Part shown: one piece after another, positions 22,393-33,306 of the stretch | How positions within the stretch are numbered: the first letter of the stretch is position 1 | How the letters are laid out: each line of letters begins with the position of its first letter | From: Hydractinia symbiolongicarpus | Lineage: Eukaryota > Cnidaria > Hydrozoa > Anthoathecata > Hydractiniidae | Assembly: GCF_029227915.1 (NCBI RefSeq) | Contig: NC_079884.1 | Location: 16,432,001-16,496,000, forward strand | Length of the DNA: 64,000 bases | Direction: 5' to 3' | Notes under the pieces: model-generated | The model's input: the letters and a program-made list of their open reading frames with translations, nothing else | Database searches by the model: none | Told to the model about the DNA's origin: nothing | Translations under genes and position numbers: made by a program

Positions 22393-22448
<56 letters not shown>
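22391..22448. repeat. CT microsatellite, copy 3 (breakpoint)
   Basis: CT tract with two interruptions (CTAT, TTTC). The homology to copies 1 and 2 ends here. Confidence 0.95.
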
Positions 22449-22747
22449 AACGGCTGGCTTTTAAAAATAACAGGACGCATTCTCTTTGGAAACGGAAATA
22501 GCTAGGAATATTTACAAAACGAAAGAAAACTGTCACATGACATCTATAATCACCTAAAATAACTAAAATAATTTGTAGCCTGTTGCCTATGCCAGATAAC
22601 ATGTCTAGAGGTGGTTGTAATGTGAACAGCCACCTTTTAGGAGATAAACGCTGAAATCTAGTTGACCGTTTGCGATAGGTTTTGCCCCCTAAAAATTATG
22701 AAGTTCATCCAGTTTAAAATGATAAATCATTGAAATATACATTAAAA

Positions 22748-22753
22748 TTTATT
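22748..22753 (-). promoter_or_regulatory. poly(A) signal of the CRD-lectin gene
   Basis: AATAAA on the minus strand, 106 bases after the stop codon of the gene at 22859-24151. The intervening sequence is AT-rich 3' UTR without further frames. Confidence 0.6.
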
Positions 22754-22858
22754 TTCCATGATAATACGTTGATACCTTTTAATATATTTCGTTTAATTAG
22801 GATAAGCGTAAGTCTAAATTAAAGGAAGACAAACACATAAACAAGTAGAAATTATTGC

Positions 22859-24151
22859 TCAAAATAATTCGTTACTGCACGTTGGAATTCTTGTCATGGT
22901 GGGTACAGTTATACTCGACCTGACGCATTTGAATTTTGAAAGAAGTTTATTGACATCCACAAGACATGAATATTTAAATACTTTTTCGTCTAGAGTAAAC
23001 GAACATTTTTCTTTTCCATTGCACATGTTTGAGATGATTGCTTTTGATAATACTTGGCAACAATTATGATGCTTTGGGTGGAGACGAACTTTCCTTATGT
23101 AGATTTTTCTGCCATGTGGGCATTCAAAATTGATTTTTTCCCCTTTTTGTACTTCGACAAAACCTAAAAAAATAGAAAGTTTTTTAATTTATTATATTTC
23201 ATAAAATATAAAAGTTAAAAACAATTTAAAAATCATTTACATAACTGTTTAAGTCATTGAAAAACAACGCCTGAGGGTTATATGATCATCTGTGAGAAAA
23301 TTTTACACCAGCAAAAATCCTCATTGTTTAAGCAAGAAAGCACTGACGTATTTAAATGACAATGAGGTCAAGTTTCTTTTTCTGTTTACTTCTTTTCATA
23401 CTAAGCAAGAGCTACTTCCGGTAGGTCCAAGTGGCAATCGTATGAATGGCGACTTATATGCGCATTATGTCATTTTCTCATCACGAAAAAAGCATTTTAA
23501 AGATATAAAAAATAAACAATTTAACTCAAGTCACTGAAACACTATGCATCATTGGGTGTAGTATACGACATACAAAACGGGAGATCAAAAATTGACAAAC
23601 AATTCGAATCAAGGAGACCCTAACCGCAGTATACCATATCACTTATAAGATCGAAATGTTTGAAATAACTAACCTGATTTTGTTACTTGGCGTTGAGGGG
23701 CAATTTCTCCTGGCAACGTCACGCATACTCCTTCATTTTGTTCTGGAAATTTGTTGCAATTTAAATTCTCAGGCCATTCATATCCAGATTTCTTTAACGT
23801 TGGTTCGCAAGCACGCCTTGAATTTCGACACAGTGATTTGCATGGGGCAATGCGAAACGAAGTGTATTCTGGTTGACAAATAGGGATGTATGTAGTGCAC
23901 AGGAATAACAATAATTCTTTAGCACAATTAGAAGTAATCAATGGTTTGTAGGTATTTAGATCTGCTGCAGCCTGTTGTTGTGAAGATTGGTTGAGAAAAT
24001 TCGGAAAGGATGTGTACGCATATCCATTACCATTCAAATTTCTGCACACTGAAGTATTTACCTTTTCACATTCACGATATCTTGCTTGGCCTGTTGCAAT
24101 GTAACAGTGTAGGAACAGTAATATGATTGACTGTTGACTAAATATTGCCAT
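22859..24151 (-). CDS. secreted Frizzled-CRD plus SUEL-like lectin protein (two exons)
   Basis: Exon 1 (24151-23674) starts at an ATG with a signal peptide (IILLFLHCYIATGQA) and encodes a Frizzled-type cysteine-rich domain at about residues 28-143. All ten cysteines are present (28, 36, 76, 85, 92, 104, 108, 115, 132, 143), with the family landmarks NCAKELLLFLC, PCKSLCRNSRRAC and EWPENLNCNKFP. It ends in phase 1 at a GTTAGT donor. The acceptor TTTTTTTAG at 23164 restores the frame in exon 2 (23163-22859). Exon 2 holds six or seven further cysteines in a galactose-binding (SUEL-like) arrangement: INFECPHGRKIYI, MCNGKEKCSFTLDEKVF and LLSKFKC; the YGR and FG.DPC signatures are degenerate. Total 260 residues, no membrane span, so probably extracellular. 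CRDs bind lipidated Wnt-type ligands; binding here is inference. The joined frame without stops and a downstream AATAAA support an intact gene. Confidence 0.8.
23164..23673 (-). other. intron of the CRD-lectin gene
   Basis: 510 bases, GT (23673-23672) to AG (23165-23164) on the minus strand, with a T-rich tract directly before the acceptor. The plus-strand frames 23292-23537 and 23656-23883 that overlap it or exon 1 are shadows. Confidence 0.75.
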
Positions 24152-24159
24152 TTTTCCAC

Positions 24160-24560
24160 TGTCTTCGTAATACCAACAATTATTTGTAATAAATACTGAT
24201 TGCTTAATTTTAATATGTAATTATATTGTACAGAGTGGATCATTCAAAAAATTACCAACAACTGTAACGTCGCACTACATGCAATATCTTTAAATGGATG
24301 TGTGGAGACTTTCATATTCCCATGTTGTCACTTTAGAAAAGTTGTTTATGAAAATACAACAAGGGACATGAATTTAGTAAAACAAGCAACTTTAGATTTT
24401 TGCGGTTTTTTTTTAAGCTTTGACGCGTTTCCTTTTGTCATTGCTTTCATAGGCCTTTAAAATTTTGACGTTATTTCTAATAGGCTTTTTAAGATAATAA
24501 ATCTGAAGGGGGACCACATTGTATCTATTTTCGTAATTCTTTAAAACTTAAAATTCAAAT
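24160..24560. other. upstream region of the CRD-lectin gene
   Basis: Presumed promoter and 5' UTR of the minus-strand gene starting at 24151. AT-rich; a TACAATATAAT stretch lies about 70 bases upstream of the ATG, but no initiation site can be fixed from sequence. Confidence 0.3.
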
Positions 24561-24777
24561 ATAGTATGTCACATTTTTTTTTTTTTTTGCCAAAAGAAAT
24601 TTATATTTAATAAAATGGCAGGAGTAAGTAGAAGACTATGCAGTCTTATCATCTCACACCTTACATAGCCGTCATTAAAAAGAGCGTCAAATAAAAATTG
24701 ATAATTAAAAACTTAATAAAATATTAAATGTTATGTTAAATAAAAGAAAGCGTTTAATTATCACACGTAGTGTTGTT

Positions 24778-27700
24778 TCAGAAGAAGACTTGTTCGTTAT
24801 TACTTCGTAACAGCTGATTTCTTAGTGCAATTTTAAATTGTTTTGTAGATGGAATGCTTTTTATCTCATCGTTTAGACGCATGCTCCAGATTTTAAGGCC
24901 TCGGTTTGATATTGAAAATTTTATTACATTAGATATGATTTTTGGCTGAAGGAAATTATTACCTGAAAATGTAGTTGGATATTTATGTTAAACTTTCTTA
25001 AATAATGTAATGAATATATTTAAATTGCTATTAAATTTTTAAACTTATACATGAAAATAAGGACTTGAAAAATGTTTGGCTGACATACATTAAGAATACC
25101 CAGTTCTTTTAGCAATGGTCTAGAATGGGAACATTTGTTCTGTCGTAATATAATCCTACTGGCATGTTTTTGCTGAATGTGCAGTTTTTTTAATTTTGTT
25201 ATATTAGTGCTACCCCATGCAATGTTTGCATAGTTTAAATAACAGTGTATAAAGGAAAAAATATATGCTTCTTAAGCAGTTCTTATTCAAAGCGAAACTG
25301 GCTTTATATAAGATTCCAAAGCTTTTGGAAACTTTGTTTTCCACTAATTTAATATGTTCTCTCCAAGTTAAATTTTCGTCTAGGAGAACTGCAAGAAATT
25401 TCATTGAATATTCTGTTCTTATGTTTACATGATCAATAACTAATCCAGGTAACCTAAGAGGTATTTCATCTTTTTTACTAAGTTTGTGAAAAAAGCTATA
25501 TCTAGTTTTTGAAGTGTTAAGGGATAATTTATTCGCTTTAAACCAATCAGCCAATTTAGCCAATTCTAGGTTAGTAGTTTCAAAAAGTACGTTTATATCT
25601 TTATGAGTAAAGAATAAATTTGTATCATCAGCAAATAAAATTGAATTTAAGACACTAGATGCTCTAAATATATCATTGATATAGATAAGAAACAACAGTG
25701 GTCCTAAAATTGACCCTTGAGGTACTCCACATGTTATAATCCTGTAGTTAGTATTTCCTTCGTCATAAGAAATATATTGTTTTCTTTCGAAGAGGTAGTT
25801 CTTGAACCATGCGAGATATGTATTTCTTATGCCATAATATTTTAGTTTTTCTAATAGGATCTCATGGTTGACTGTATCGAATGATTTGCTGAGATCAATA
25901 AAGACCCCAATTGTAAATTTATTCTCATCAAAGGCTTGAAATATTTCCTGACTCAACTGAATGATTGCGTGATCAGTTGAATGACCTGCTTGAAATCAAA
26001 TTGCTTATTATACAAAATATTGTTATTGTTCAAGAATAAATAAACTCTGTTGTACATGATTCTCTCTGAAATCTTCGAGAAGCAAGGGAGTATTGAAATT
26101 GGTCTGTAGTTAGATACTTTACAAACTTCTCCTGCTTTAAAGACTGGGACAACTCTAGCTATTTTTAACTTTTTAGGAACAATGCCTGTAATTAGAGATG
26201 AATTAAATATATGCAGTAGTGGAGATTTTAGCCAGGACTTTTGTTGATTTGCAAAGAATGAAATGCTGCTTCTAGTTCCTCCTCACTTAGCTCTTTTTTC
26301 TCTATTTCATTATCATGATATGACAAATACGATCTAAAGAATTTTGCACTGTGACCTATTTTCGACGCCAGGGTCGGCCCCACTTTAGTGAAAAAATTGT
26401 TAAATTCTTCAGCTATCAAAGATGGTTCTTCAATTTCATTTTCGTCATTTACAAGTTTTGAAGGAAAATTATTACTTCTAATTTTTATTTTACCAATCAC
26501 TTCCTTGATGATATTCCATGTTTTTCTTGCATTATGTTTGTATTTATTAATTTGTTCATTGAAGTAAAAATTCTTAGCACGCTTTTTTATCAATTCAAAA
26601 AGTTTTTTATAATTTTTATACAGTGTTTCATTCCTGTAGGTTTTCTTTCTTAAATACTTTTCATATAGTTTTTGTTTTCTTCGGGAAGATTTTTGGAGGC
26701 CCCTAGTCATCCAGGAATTAAAGAATATTTTGGTTTTAATAAACTTAATTTCTTCTGGAAATGCCGCATCATAACTTTCTAAAAAAATTTTCAGAAAGCT
26801 ATCATATGCGAAATTTGCATCCGTTGCTTTTACCACGTCGTCCCATTTTACCTTAGCCAATAAATACTTAAATAATGTTATTGTATTTTCATTTATTTTT
26901 CGCTTTTTTATTTTTACATGGCTTGACTGTTTCTCAAAGTTTGTATTGGACGTGATAAAGACGAGAATATGATCAGAGATGTCTGTTTTGATAATACCTG
27001 AATGTAGTTATTTGTCGCAAAATGAATTTGTTATGATGTGATCAATTACTGTTTTGTTTAGTTACCCGGGTTGGTTTATTTATGAGAGGAATATACCCAC
27101 TTTGAAATATAAAGTTAAAGAAACACTGGATGTTTTTGTTTGTTTCGTAATCAAGTGTATTGAGGTTAAGATCCCCCACGAGGTATACTGCTTTGCTGGT
27201 GTTTTTATTGATCAATATAATAGGTTCAATTAACGTTTTAAAATTATCAATTGATCCTGCAGGTTGCCTGTATATTACGCTCACAATGATGTTCGTTGTT
27301 GTTTTGTTCAGTATTTCTACACTTAAGACTCACAATCGTTATTATTCACACATAGCTCGGTTCTTTTTTTATACAATAGAGAGTTATGAATAAACACACA
27401 CACGCCACCACCCGCCTTGTTAGAGTTTCTAATTTGATGAATCACCGAGTAATTACACAATTGAAAATTTAAATTGTTTTTTATGTCTTCATCACGACAC
27501 CAACTTTCAGTGAGACAAATTATTTTAAAACGGAAATTCTGAGTGTGGAGAAACTGTTCAAAACTCTCAAAATTCTTTTGCATGCTTCTAATGTTGAGAT
27601 GTAGTATAGAAAAGGAATAATTTTTTGGCGTGTGCAAAAATATTGTCTGAATTTGGAGAATAATATTTTGTATTAGTGTTTTTGGACAATGTACAGTTAT

Positions 27701-27797
27701 AAAAATTTAAGTCTGGGTCATTTTCATCGTTTAATAGTAAGGTTTCGTTGGTTTGGAATGGATGAAATTCCAAATTTTCAAAATTTGTTTCCGTCAT
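24778..27797 (-). pseudogene. LINE ORF2: endonuclease and reverse transcriptase, broken
   Basis: Endonuclease segments are read from 27797 through frameshifts: ILHLNIRSMQKN and LTESWCRDEDI (27637-27323), then SVIYRQPAG and VGDLNLNTLDY (27284-27042). A linker (26860-26228) carries EEFNNFFTKVGPT and LQINKSPG. Bases between INKSPG and SPLLHIFNSSL are missing. RT follows with VVPVFKAG, SNYRPISILP, FIDLSKSFDTVNHE, GVPQGSILGPLLFLIYINDI and the catalytic LFADDTNLFF. After a frameshift near 25250 the C-terminal tail continues (NIAWGSTNITKLKK, then RGLKIWSMRLNDEIKSIP) to the stop at 24778. The motif set is that of CR1/Jockey-clade ORF2. Several frameshifts and one deletion rule out function. Confidence 0.85.
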
Positions 27798-27851
27798 TGT
27801 AGTAGAAAAGATAATTAAAAAGAAAATATAAATCGTGTAAATAAGAACGCG

Positions 27852-28642
27852 TTAAACAATGTTTTTCGATTTCTTAAACTCCCTAACAATAAGACGATCA
27901 TAAAGAACGATAGCATATTTACCATTTTCTCTATGAATCTTCATTTCCTTGAAGAGATTCGCCCTAATCTGATTCGTCGAAGTGGAGTAATCCTCATTTA
28001 CATATATTCCGGTGCCTTTTAGTTTCTTCGAGTTGTTTAAAATATTAACTTTATCCTTATAGTCCAACAGTTTAAGTACGATAGTACGCTTTTTCCCATT
28101 GCTTTTCTCTCCTGTGCGTTGTGCTCTCTCTACGTGCACATTCGACAATCCTAATTTGTGTTCAAATAAATTGACCACTTTCTTTTCAGTATCGTCCCAA
28201 CTCTCCGACTCGCTTTCTTCCAACCCATCAATACGTAAACTGTTTCTTCTTTGTCTATCCTCTAAGTGTCGTAGTTTTTCCTCATAAATACTCAATTGTT
28301 CTTTACGATTCGTTGTCTGTTCAAGTAAGCCAGCTTCCATTTTTTTAAAACTTTCCTCATTCAAACTTTGTGTCACTGTCAGGCTTTCCTCTATATCTCT
28401 TTTGTCCTTTTTTCAATTGCTCCAAAAATATTATTTTTTAATGTCCTATTTTCTTCTTGGATAGCTTCATATGATGATGCAATTTCTTTCAGTTTTTTGT
28501 CTAATTCACCAATCTGTTCGTTTGTGATCTTCAGATTACTGCTAATTAACTGAACAATATCCTGCTGTTGCTTTTGAAACATTGTTGTAAAAATATCACG
28601 CACCATTTCCACAGAAATTATGTTCACTTGATTAGATTCCAT
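27852..28642 (-). pseudogene. LINE ORF1: coiled coil and RNA-binding protein, frameshifted
   Basis: ATG at 28642 (MESNQVNIISVEMVRDIF). An N-terminal heptad-rich stretch (IGELDKKLKEIASSYEAI) runs to a frameshift at about 28380-28410 beside a homopolymer. The second frame (28376-27852) continues the coiled coil (EEKLRHLEDRQRRNSLRIDG) into an RRM-like and C-terminal domain with VERAQRTGEKSNGKKRTIVL and GIYVNEDYS, typical of L1-type ORF1 proteins that bind element RNA. It ends 55 bases before ORF2. Confidence 0.8.
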
Positions 28643-28749
28643 ATTTGTAAATATAAGTATTGAGTAAGTATTAAGTAAAAGAGTAAAATTTAAATAAAAT
28701 ATCAAAATTTAAATTCCCTCTTCCGCAGTAGTTAAAAACACGTCCGCTC

Positions 28750-28845
28750 TCGACAACAACAATCGCTTCGTTTGTCAAAAGTAGATGATCCTATATTTTC
28801 TTGATCGGCGTTTCAAGATCTATAAGATGGAGGCAACGGGTATAT
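28750..28845 (-). repeat. fragment of the 0.72 kb dispersed repeat family
   Basis: Minus-strand match to the sub-repeat found at 2988-4449: GATCCTATATTTTCTTGATC, GCGTTTCAAGATCTATAAGA and a GGCAACGGG end. It lies next to the 5' end of the LINE. Confidence 0.55.
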
Positions 28846-28913
28846 TTAGAAATAAATGACATAGAATAAAATTAATATCAACAGGTGTCTGGTTGTTAAA
28901 TGCGAAAATACTT

Positions 28914-29129
28914 CTAAGATTTAAATTCCTTCTGTTTAATGTATTCCACAAATCTGTTGATACATTGTGTCTTGGAGAGACCACATGACATTAATGACGC
29001 TGTATGCCAACTCCTAGCCATCATACGATAGTTTTTCCAAACTAAACCAAGATAAAATTTGGTAAAAGTTGCTAAATCATGTAGAATGAGTCTTCCTTCA
29101 GGTGATAAGAAAACTGGGAAGTTAAGCTC
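28914..29129 (-). CDS. unrecognised open exon-like frame (about 70 codons)
   Basis: An uninterrupted minus-strand frame follows a T-rich tract and an AG, so it could be a terminal exon: LNFPVFLSPEGRLILHDLA at the start, LVWKNYRMMARSWHTAS in the middle, and stop TAG at 28914-28916. Amino-acid composition is protein-like, with several Trp, Tyr and Cys. I do not recognise the family. It sits between two LINE copies, so it may be part of another transposon. An alternative is chance openness in AT-rich DNA. Confidence 0.25.
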   Translation of the reverse strand, partial: ELNFPVFLSPEGRLILHDLATFTKFYLGLVWKNYRMMARSWHTASLMSCGLSKTQCINRFVEYIKQKEFKS

Positions 29130-29309
29130 CGAAAAAAAAATATTTTGATAGGTATTTTACTTCCATTTTATTGTCAAAATAACGTCGACAATATCTCCGT
29201 CAATTTTTTCGGTCCTATTTTATCTTTTTCGCCATGGTGTAGAGGAAATTGGATCTGGACATCGTACTCCATTGACAATGGAAGGACTGCACCTATGATC
29301 AGAAGCGTA

Positions 29310-29690
29310 GGCGCGTGGAATAACGTGACTTAGGTATATGGACCTTATAAAGCTACAACAGGCCATACTAAGCCCATGGAAGCTTGTGCATAATGTCTAC
29401 CTTGGGCGCGTGAACCCACGTTATTTTTTATGTGTAGGGATTTTATAAGGCTGCAGCAAGCCGTAGTAAGTATTTGGTGGCTTGTACACGGAGTGGGTGA
29501 AGTTAATAGGGCCTCGAGACAAAATAACAACTTGGGTCAACGCAGTTTATTGAGACAAGGAGGACGAGACCAATGGCCATCCCCCTGACAGGGTGACACG
29601 AGGTTTATATGTAGGGCTTTTATAAGTCTACAACAGACCATATTACAGCTTTTGGACAATTGAGTGAGTTGAAGGTGTTCCAAAGGACTG
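29310..29690 (+). repeat. imperfect tandem repeat, about 100-170 bp spacing
   Basis: Three diverged blocks share the theme 'TTTATAAGGCT.CA.CA.GCC.TA.TAAG....TGG.AGCTTGT' (near 29343, 29442 and 29618), with flanking GGGCGCGTG. None of the short frames across it is supported. Confidence 0.5.
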
Positions 29691-29779
29691 ACGCCCAGGG
29701 AAACGATTTGGGACGTCGTAGGGAATTGAGGCTGGAAGGACTAGACTAATGGCCACCAGCCTTAGCGCGCAAAACAATC

Positions 29780-31066
29780 CTATAAAGATGTTCCTTTGGA
29801 TTTGCAAGGCATGATGTTTTTTATTGTCTGCCAAAACTTGCTTGGTTTATCTGAATTTTTTTCTAAAAGCTTTTTGTTGGAATTAAACTTAGCCATGTTC
29901 ACAGCATTTGTGCACTTGTTTCGCAGTTTTTTGTACGCGGTCCAGTCACAGGCTTTATTGGTTTTCCAAGCGTAACGTAGTGCTTTGTCCCTGTCAGTCA
30001 TTAATACACGGATATCAGTTGTCATCCAAGGGCATAAACGACCCTTTACACGTTTATCAATTACTAGTGCATGTTTGTTGAAAATGTTTGTAAGCTTATC
30101 TTTAAAAAACGACCATGCAGTGTTTACATTTGTACATAAGTATAACGGCTCCCAGTTTATATTACGCAACTCTTCGCACATTTTAACGTGGTCATAATTT
30201 AAATAGTTTCTGCATTTTATATTCTTAGGTTTAAATTTCTCAGAGTTTATTCTTCGTACGTAGCCAACCATATCATGATCTCCTATGCTAGTTAGTATGA
30301 CGTCATGCGATGGAATGTTTGTTCGATGCGTTGTAAAAATGGTGTCAATTAACGTTCTAGAGTCGTTGGTAATTCTTGTTGCTTTTTTAACAATTTGTCC
30401 AAAACCAAAATAAACAAAAACGTCTTTAACTTCTTTATTATCATCTTTCTTAAGATAATTAACATTTGCGTCTCCAAGGATTGTAACTTCTATTAATTCA
30501 CTAATTACTATATCAAGCATATCGTTTAATAGCGAGCTAAAGTTTGATGTTAGATATTTGGATCCAACCAGGGCTCTGTATAACGATCTACAAGAAAACT
30601 CTTTCCAATTTTCAAAAAAGTTTCAATCCAAAATACATTCAACTTTCTCGTTTTCTAGGTCTTCTCTACGTACCCACTTTACTCTTTCAGAAATATACAT
30701 TCCGACGCCACCATAAGTACCCTTCTTTCTGTTGTGATTTATAAATGTGTACCCCGGCAGACGGTAAAGTTCACAATTTTCGTTGAATGTATCAGTGTTT
30801 ATGTGTGTTTCTGATAATGTAAGAATATCAATCCCTTTAAAATCGCATAACAAAGTTTTTACTCCATCTATATTTACAATAAATCCTCTTACATTTTGGT
30901 GGAAAACTTTTAGACCTCTCTGACCAAGTAATTTCGATAGGTCCGGCAATCTTCCTTCGGGTCCAGATTGAGTTTCGATATATCCAGAAAGTAAAAGAAT
31001 GATCACCAAAAAGCGATCGTTTGTTCGTAACTTTTTATGTTTACTTCTGTACTGTAAATTCCACAT
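29780..31066 (-). pseudogene. LINE 5' half: endonuclease and linker, no RT
   Basis: A second CR1/Jockey-like element on the minus strand. One frame runs from 31066 to 29780 with a single internal TGA near 30620. It holds KVFHQNVRGF (start of the endonuclease), LTLSETHINTDT, GGVGMYISERVKW, then ILGDANVNYLKKDD and TRITNDSRTLIDTIFT (catalytic region) and the lysine-rich linker (CPWMTTDIRVLM, KFWQTIKNIMP). The sequence then stops matching a LINE and enters the repeats at 29310-29690, so the RT domain is absent. A 5' half without a 3' end is not the usual 5'-truncation outcome. Confidence 0.8.
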
Positions 31067-31343
31067 CGTTTAACATAATCTTGTGTTAGTGATATTCCTA
31101 CATTATTGTAAACATCTGTGCTACAATGACTCCTAGTCATTTTGTTATTACTTAGCCAGGGGTCGACTTGCTAGCTAGCTTTTTAAGACTTTTAGCTGGT
31201 TATAAAATGGACCAAACATAGCTAGCTATATAAAGCTACCAAAAAAAACTAGCTACAAAGCTAGCATAAAATTAACTACTTAGCTGGGATAAAACTACCA
31301 ATATTGCTAGCATAAAATTAGCTATTTTTGCTGGCATAAAATC

Positions 31344-31610
31344 AGCAAAATAGCTAGCTACCTAGCATAGAAAAATTCTTTCAGACAGATTTTCTAGCTA
31401 TAGCTAGCTAGCTATACATATACTACACAGTGAGTGAGATAATTCTACTCTGTAGGAATGTCCCATCACATAGCTTGTTCTAGCTACAATCATCCACGAA
31501 ATTTCTTGTCTCTGCTGGCAATTTTATTCCAAAAACCAAGAACTAAAAAGTTTAGAAAGTCAGCAAAAAAAGAACATAGCTAGCTAGATATTTGCAAATA
31601 GTACGTTCAT
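31344..31610 (+). repeat. AGCTAGCTA-rich direct repeat, left copy
   Basis: Matches 34707-34921 in the same orientation from CAGCAAAATAGCTAGCTACC through TTCTAGCTATAGCTAGCTAG, GAGATAATTCTACT and CACATAGCTTGTT, with a few indels. The preceding 31160-31340 stretch is also rich in GCTAGC. Confidence 0.75.
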
Positions 31611-31619
31611 AAAGGTATG

Positions 31620-32440
31620 TTACGTGTAATCGGTTACCCTGCTGAGCCACAAAAGGTCATTGTTAAACATGAGGGGGAATGGTGATCCATATTTTTGTGG
31701 ACGATTGTAGCTATGTATATTGTACGCACATCCAGGAAATGTTTCCTCAAATCGAAGATAAAGTTGTTTGATCGATTACCATGAAGCACGTGGGAACTTT
31801 GTTTTTTATACGATTCATTATACGATTCAACCGAAAGGGGCATCTGAAATTTTTCGCTTGCGAACCTAGGGGACTCAGTCCCACGCTCTGCAACACTTTC
31901 TATACTAGTTGCGGAGAGAAGCGGAGCCCATTTCATTATTAAATAAGCCAAATATAAGGGACGGAGGAGAGTGTATAGGATTTTCGCCCCGACTATACAT
32001 CAAAATCATTGAATTTTCGTGCCACTTTTTTTTGAACTGGGTTGCCCAGTACTTTAATCCGGTCATTCTCCTATATAATTACTAAATCAAGCGAGACAAG
32101 GTTTTTGTTTATTTAAAGATGACCTAGCGTAATTTGTACCGTTTCCAGTTCAGAGTTAGTCAGCCTACACTTTTTACCCACGTGATACATAAATCAGTTT
32201 TACTAATATCACATGACCTTTTCTCGGACACATACTGCCTCAAACTTAAACTTTCGTTAATCTAAGCTATATCGCAACCGAAGGAAGGGCTTGTTCAAAA
32301 AAACGAAGAATAGGTATGTTTAGCTGGCTAGTATATCACTCTTTTTTTACATGCAATAAACCCTTTCTTATTCTCAGTCACACGTAAAGCTAGTTAGTAA
32401 AAACTACCGACTGAGCTGGAATAATTGATTGCAAAGCAAA
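31620..32440. other. between repeat and LINE; 5' UTR candidate
   Basis: No protein-like frame. A 23-base segment GCAACACTTTCTATACTAGT near 31890 recurs at 36808. The last 200-350 bases before 32442 are the likely 5' UTR and internal promoter of the LINE at 32442-34705. Confidence 0.3.
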
Positions 32441-32441
32441 G

Positions 32442-33216
32442 ATGGCGGATGTAGATGTGTTAGAAAAAATCGAAAAAAATTGTAAACAAAATGAAGACAT
32501 TCTTGTCAAACTAAATAGCATTGAAAAAGCTAACAATGCTACAAATGCAAGGATGAACAATCTATTTAAGATGGTAACTGGTGTGAAAGCGGAGGTAGAT
32601 GGAATTATCGAGTCTCAGGCACTCATAAATACAGAATTTGAAAAACAAAAAACGGATCTGCAAAACACGAAAAAGCAAGTACATACTCTTCTCAATTGCG
32701 ACAAAAAGAACGCTCAAGAGGTCATTAACTTTACTAAGCAATTGACAGAGCAAAATCATGCATTAGCCAAGGCAAGAAGTAGTCTGAATGACCCTGAACA
32801 GTATGGTAGAAGGAATATGGTTGATGTGAGAGGAATACCGAGAATTGGAAAAGAAAATGCAGATCAAATCATTCTGGATCTTGCCGAGTTTATGAATGTA
32901 AGGATGGAGCTTGGTGACATAGAAATAAGTCACAGAACATCACAAGATGAAAATGCAGCGATAATTGTTAAGTTTGCGTCAAGAAGGATTAGAGATCAGT
33001 TTTGGGAAAACCGCAAAAACATGGAACGAAACCGCAGATGTTTTGGGTTTTGAAGGTTCAGAGAGTTATATATACATAAATGAAAGTCTAACAGCAACAA
33101 ACGGCAGTGTCTTCAAAACAGCAAGAGATCGGCTGAAGAAAGAAAAGAAATTTGAATTTGTGTGGACTAAAAATGGTACAATTTATGCAAAAAAAAGACA
33201 AAAACAATGCTTCTAA
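32442..33216 (+). pseudogene. LINE ORF1 protein (element C), frameshifted
   Basis: ATG at 32442. Residues 1-115 are a long coiled coil (KIEKNCKQNEDILVKLNSIE; KKQVHTLLNCDKKNAQEVI). An RRM-like part follows with DPEQYGRRNMVDVRGIPRI and EISHRTSQDENAAIIVKFAS. A frameshift near 33010-33040 moves the C-terminal domain (YIYINESLTATNGSVFKTA, FVWTKNGTIYAKK) to another frame ending at 33216. This is the ORF1 layout of L1/CR1-type elements. Confidence 0.8.
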
Positions 33217-33306
33217 AAAATATATCATACGCTCTGTTGATGATATTAACAAACTGTCTCAGCAATGTTAGTTTATTTGTTTTGTTTTGTTTTTACTCTA
33301 TAATCA

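Larger units (their letters stand above)
20821..22448 (+). repeat. 6 kb tandem duplication, copy 3 (truncated)
   Basis: Third copy, joined to copy 2 by the same junction. It follows copies 1 and 2 through the GCTA and GCGAAAGTGCC arrays and stops inside the CT microsatellite; sequence from 22449 on (CAACGGCTGGCTTTT) is unrelated. It holds the complete 466 bp MITE. The breakpoint within a CT tract suggests the array ended by recombination or slippage at the microsatellite. Confidence 0.9.
24572..28720 (-). mobile_element. near full-length non-LTR retrotransposon (CR1/Jockey-like), decayed
   Basis: In minus-strand order: ORF1 (28642-27852), ORF2 with endonuclease and reverse transcriptase (27797-24778), a 3' UTR, and a 15-base poly(A) (poly(T) on the plus strand at 24574-24588). 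At least four frameshifts or deletions make it inactive. The 5' boundary is estimated from the ORF1 leader; no target duplication could be confirmed. Confidence 0.85.

Noticed and set aside
23292-23883. Plus-strand frames over the CRD gene
   Set aside because: They lie across the intron and antisense to exon 1 of the well-supported minus-strand gene.
26228-26860. Stand-alone host gene for a lysine-rich protein
   Set aside because: It is the linker between endonuclease and RT of the LINE on the same strand, in the expected order.
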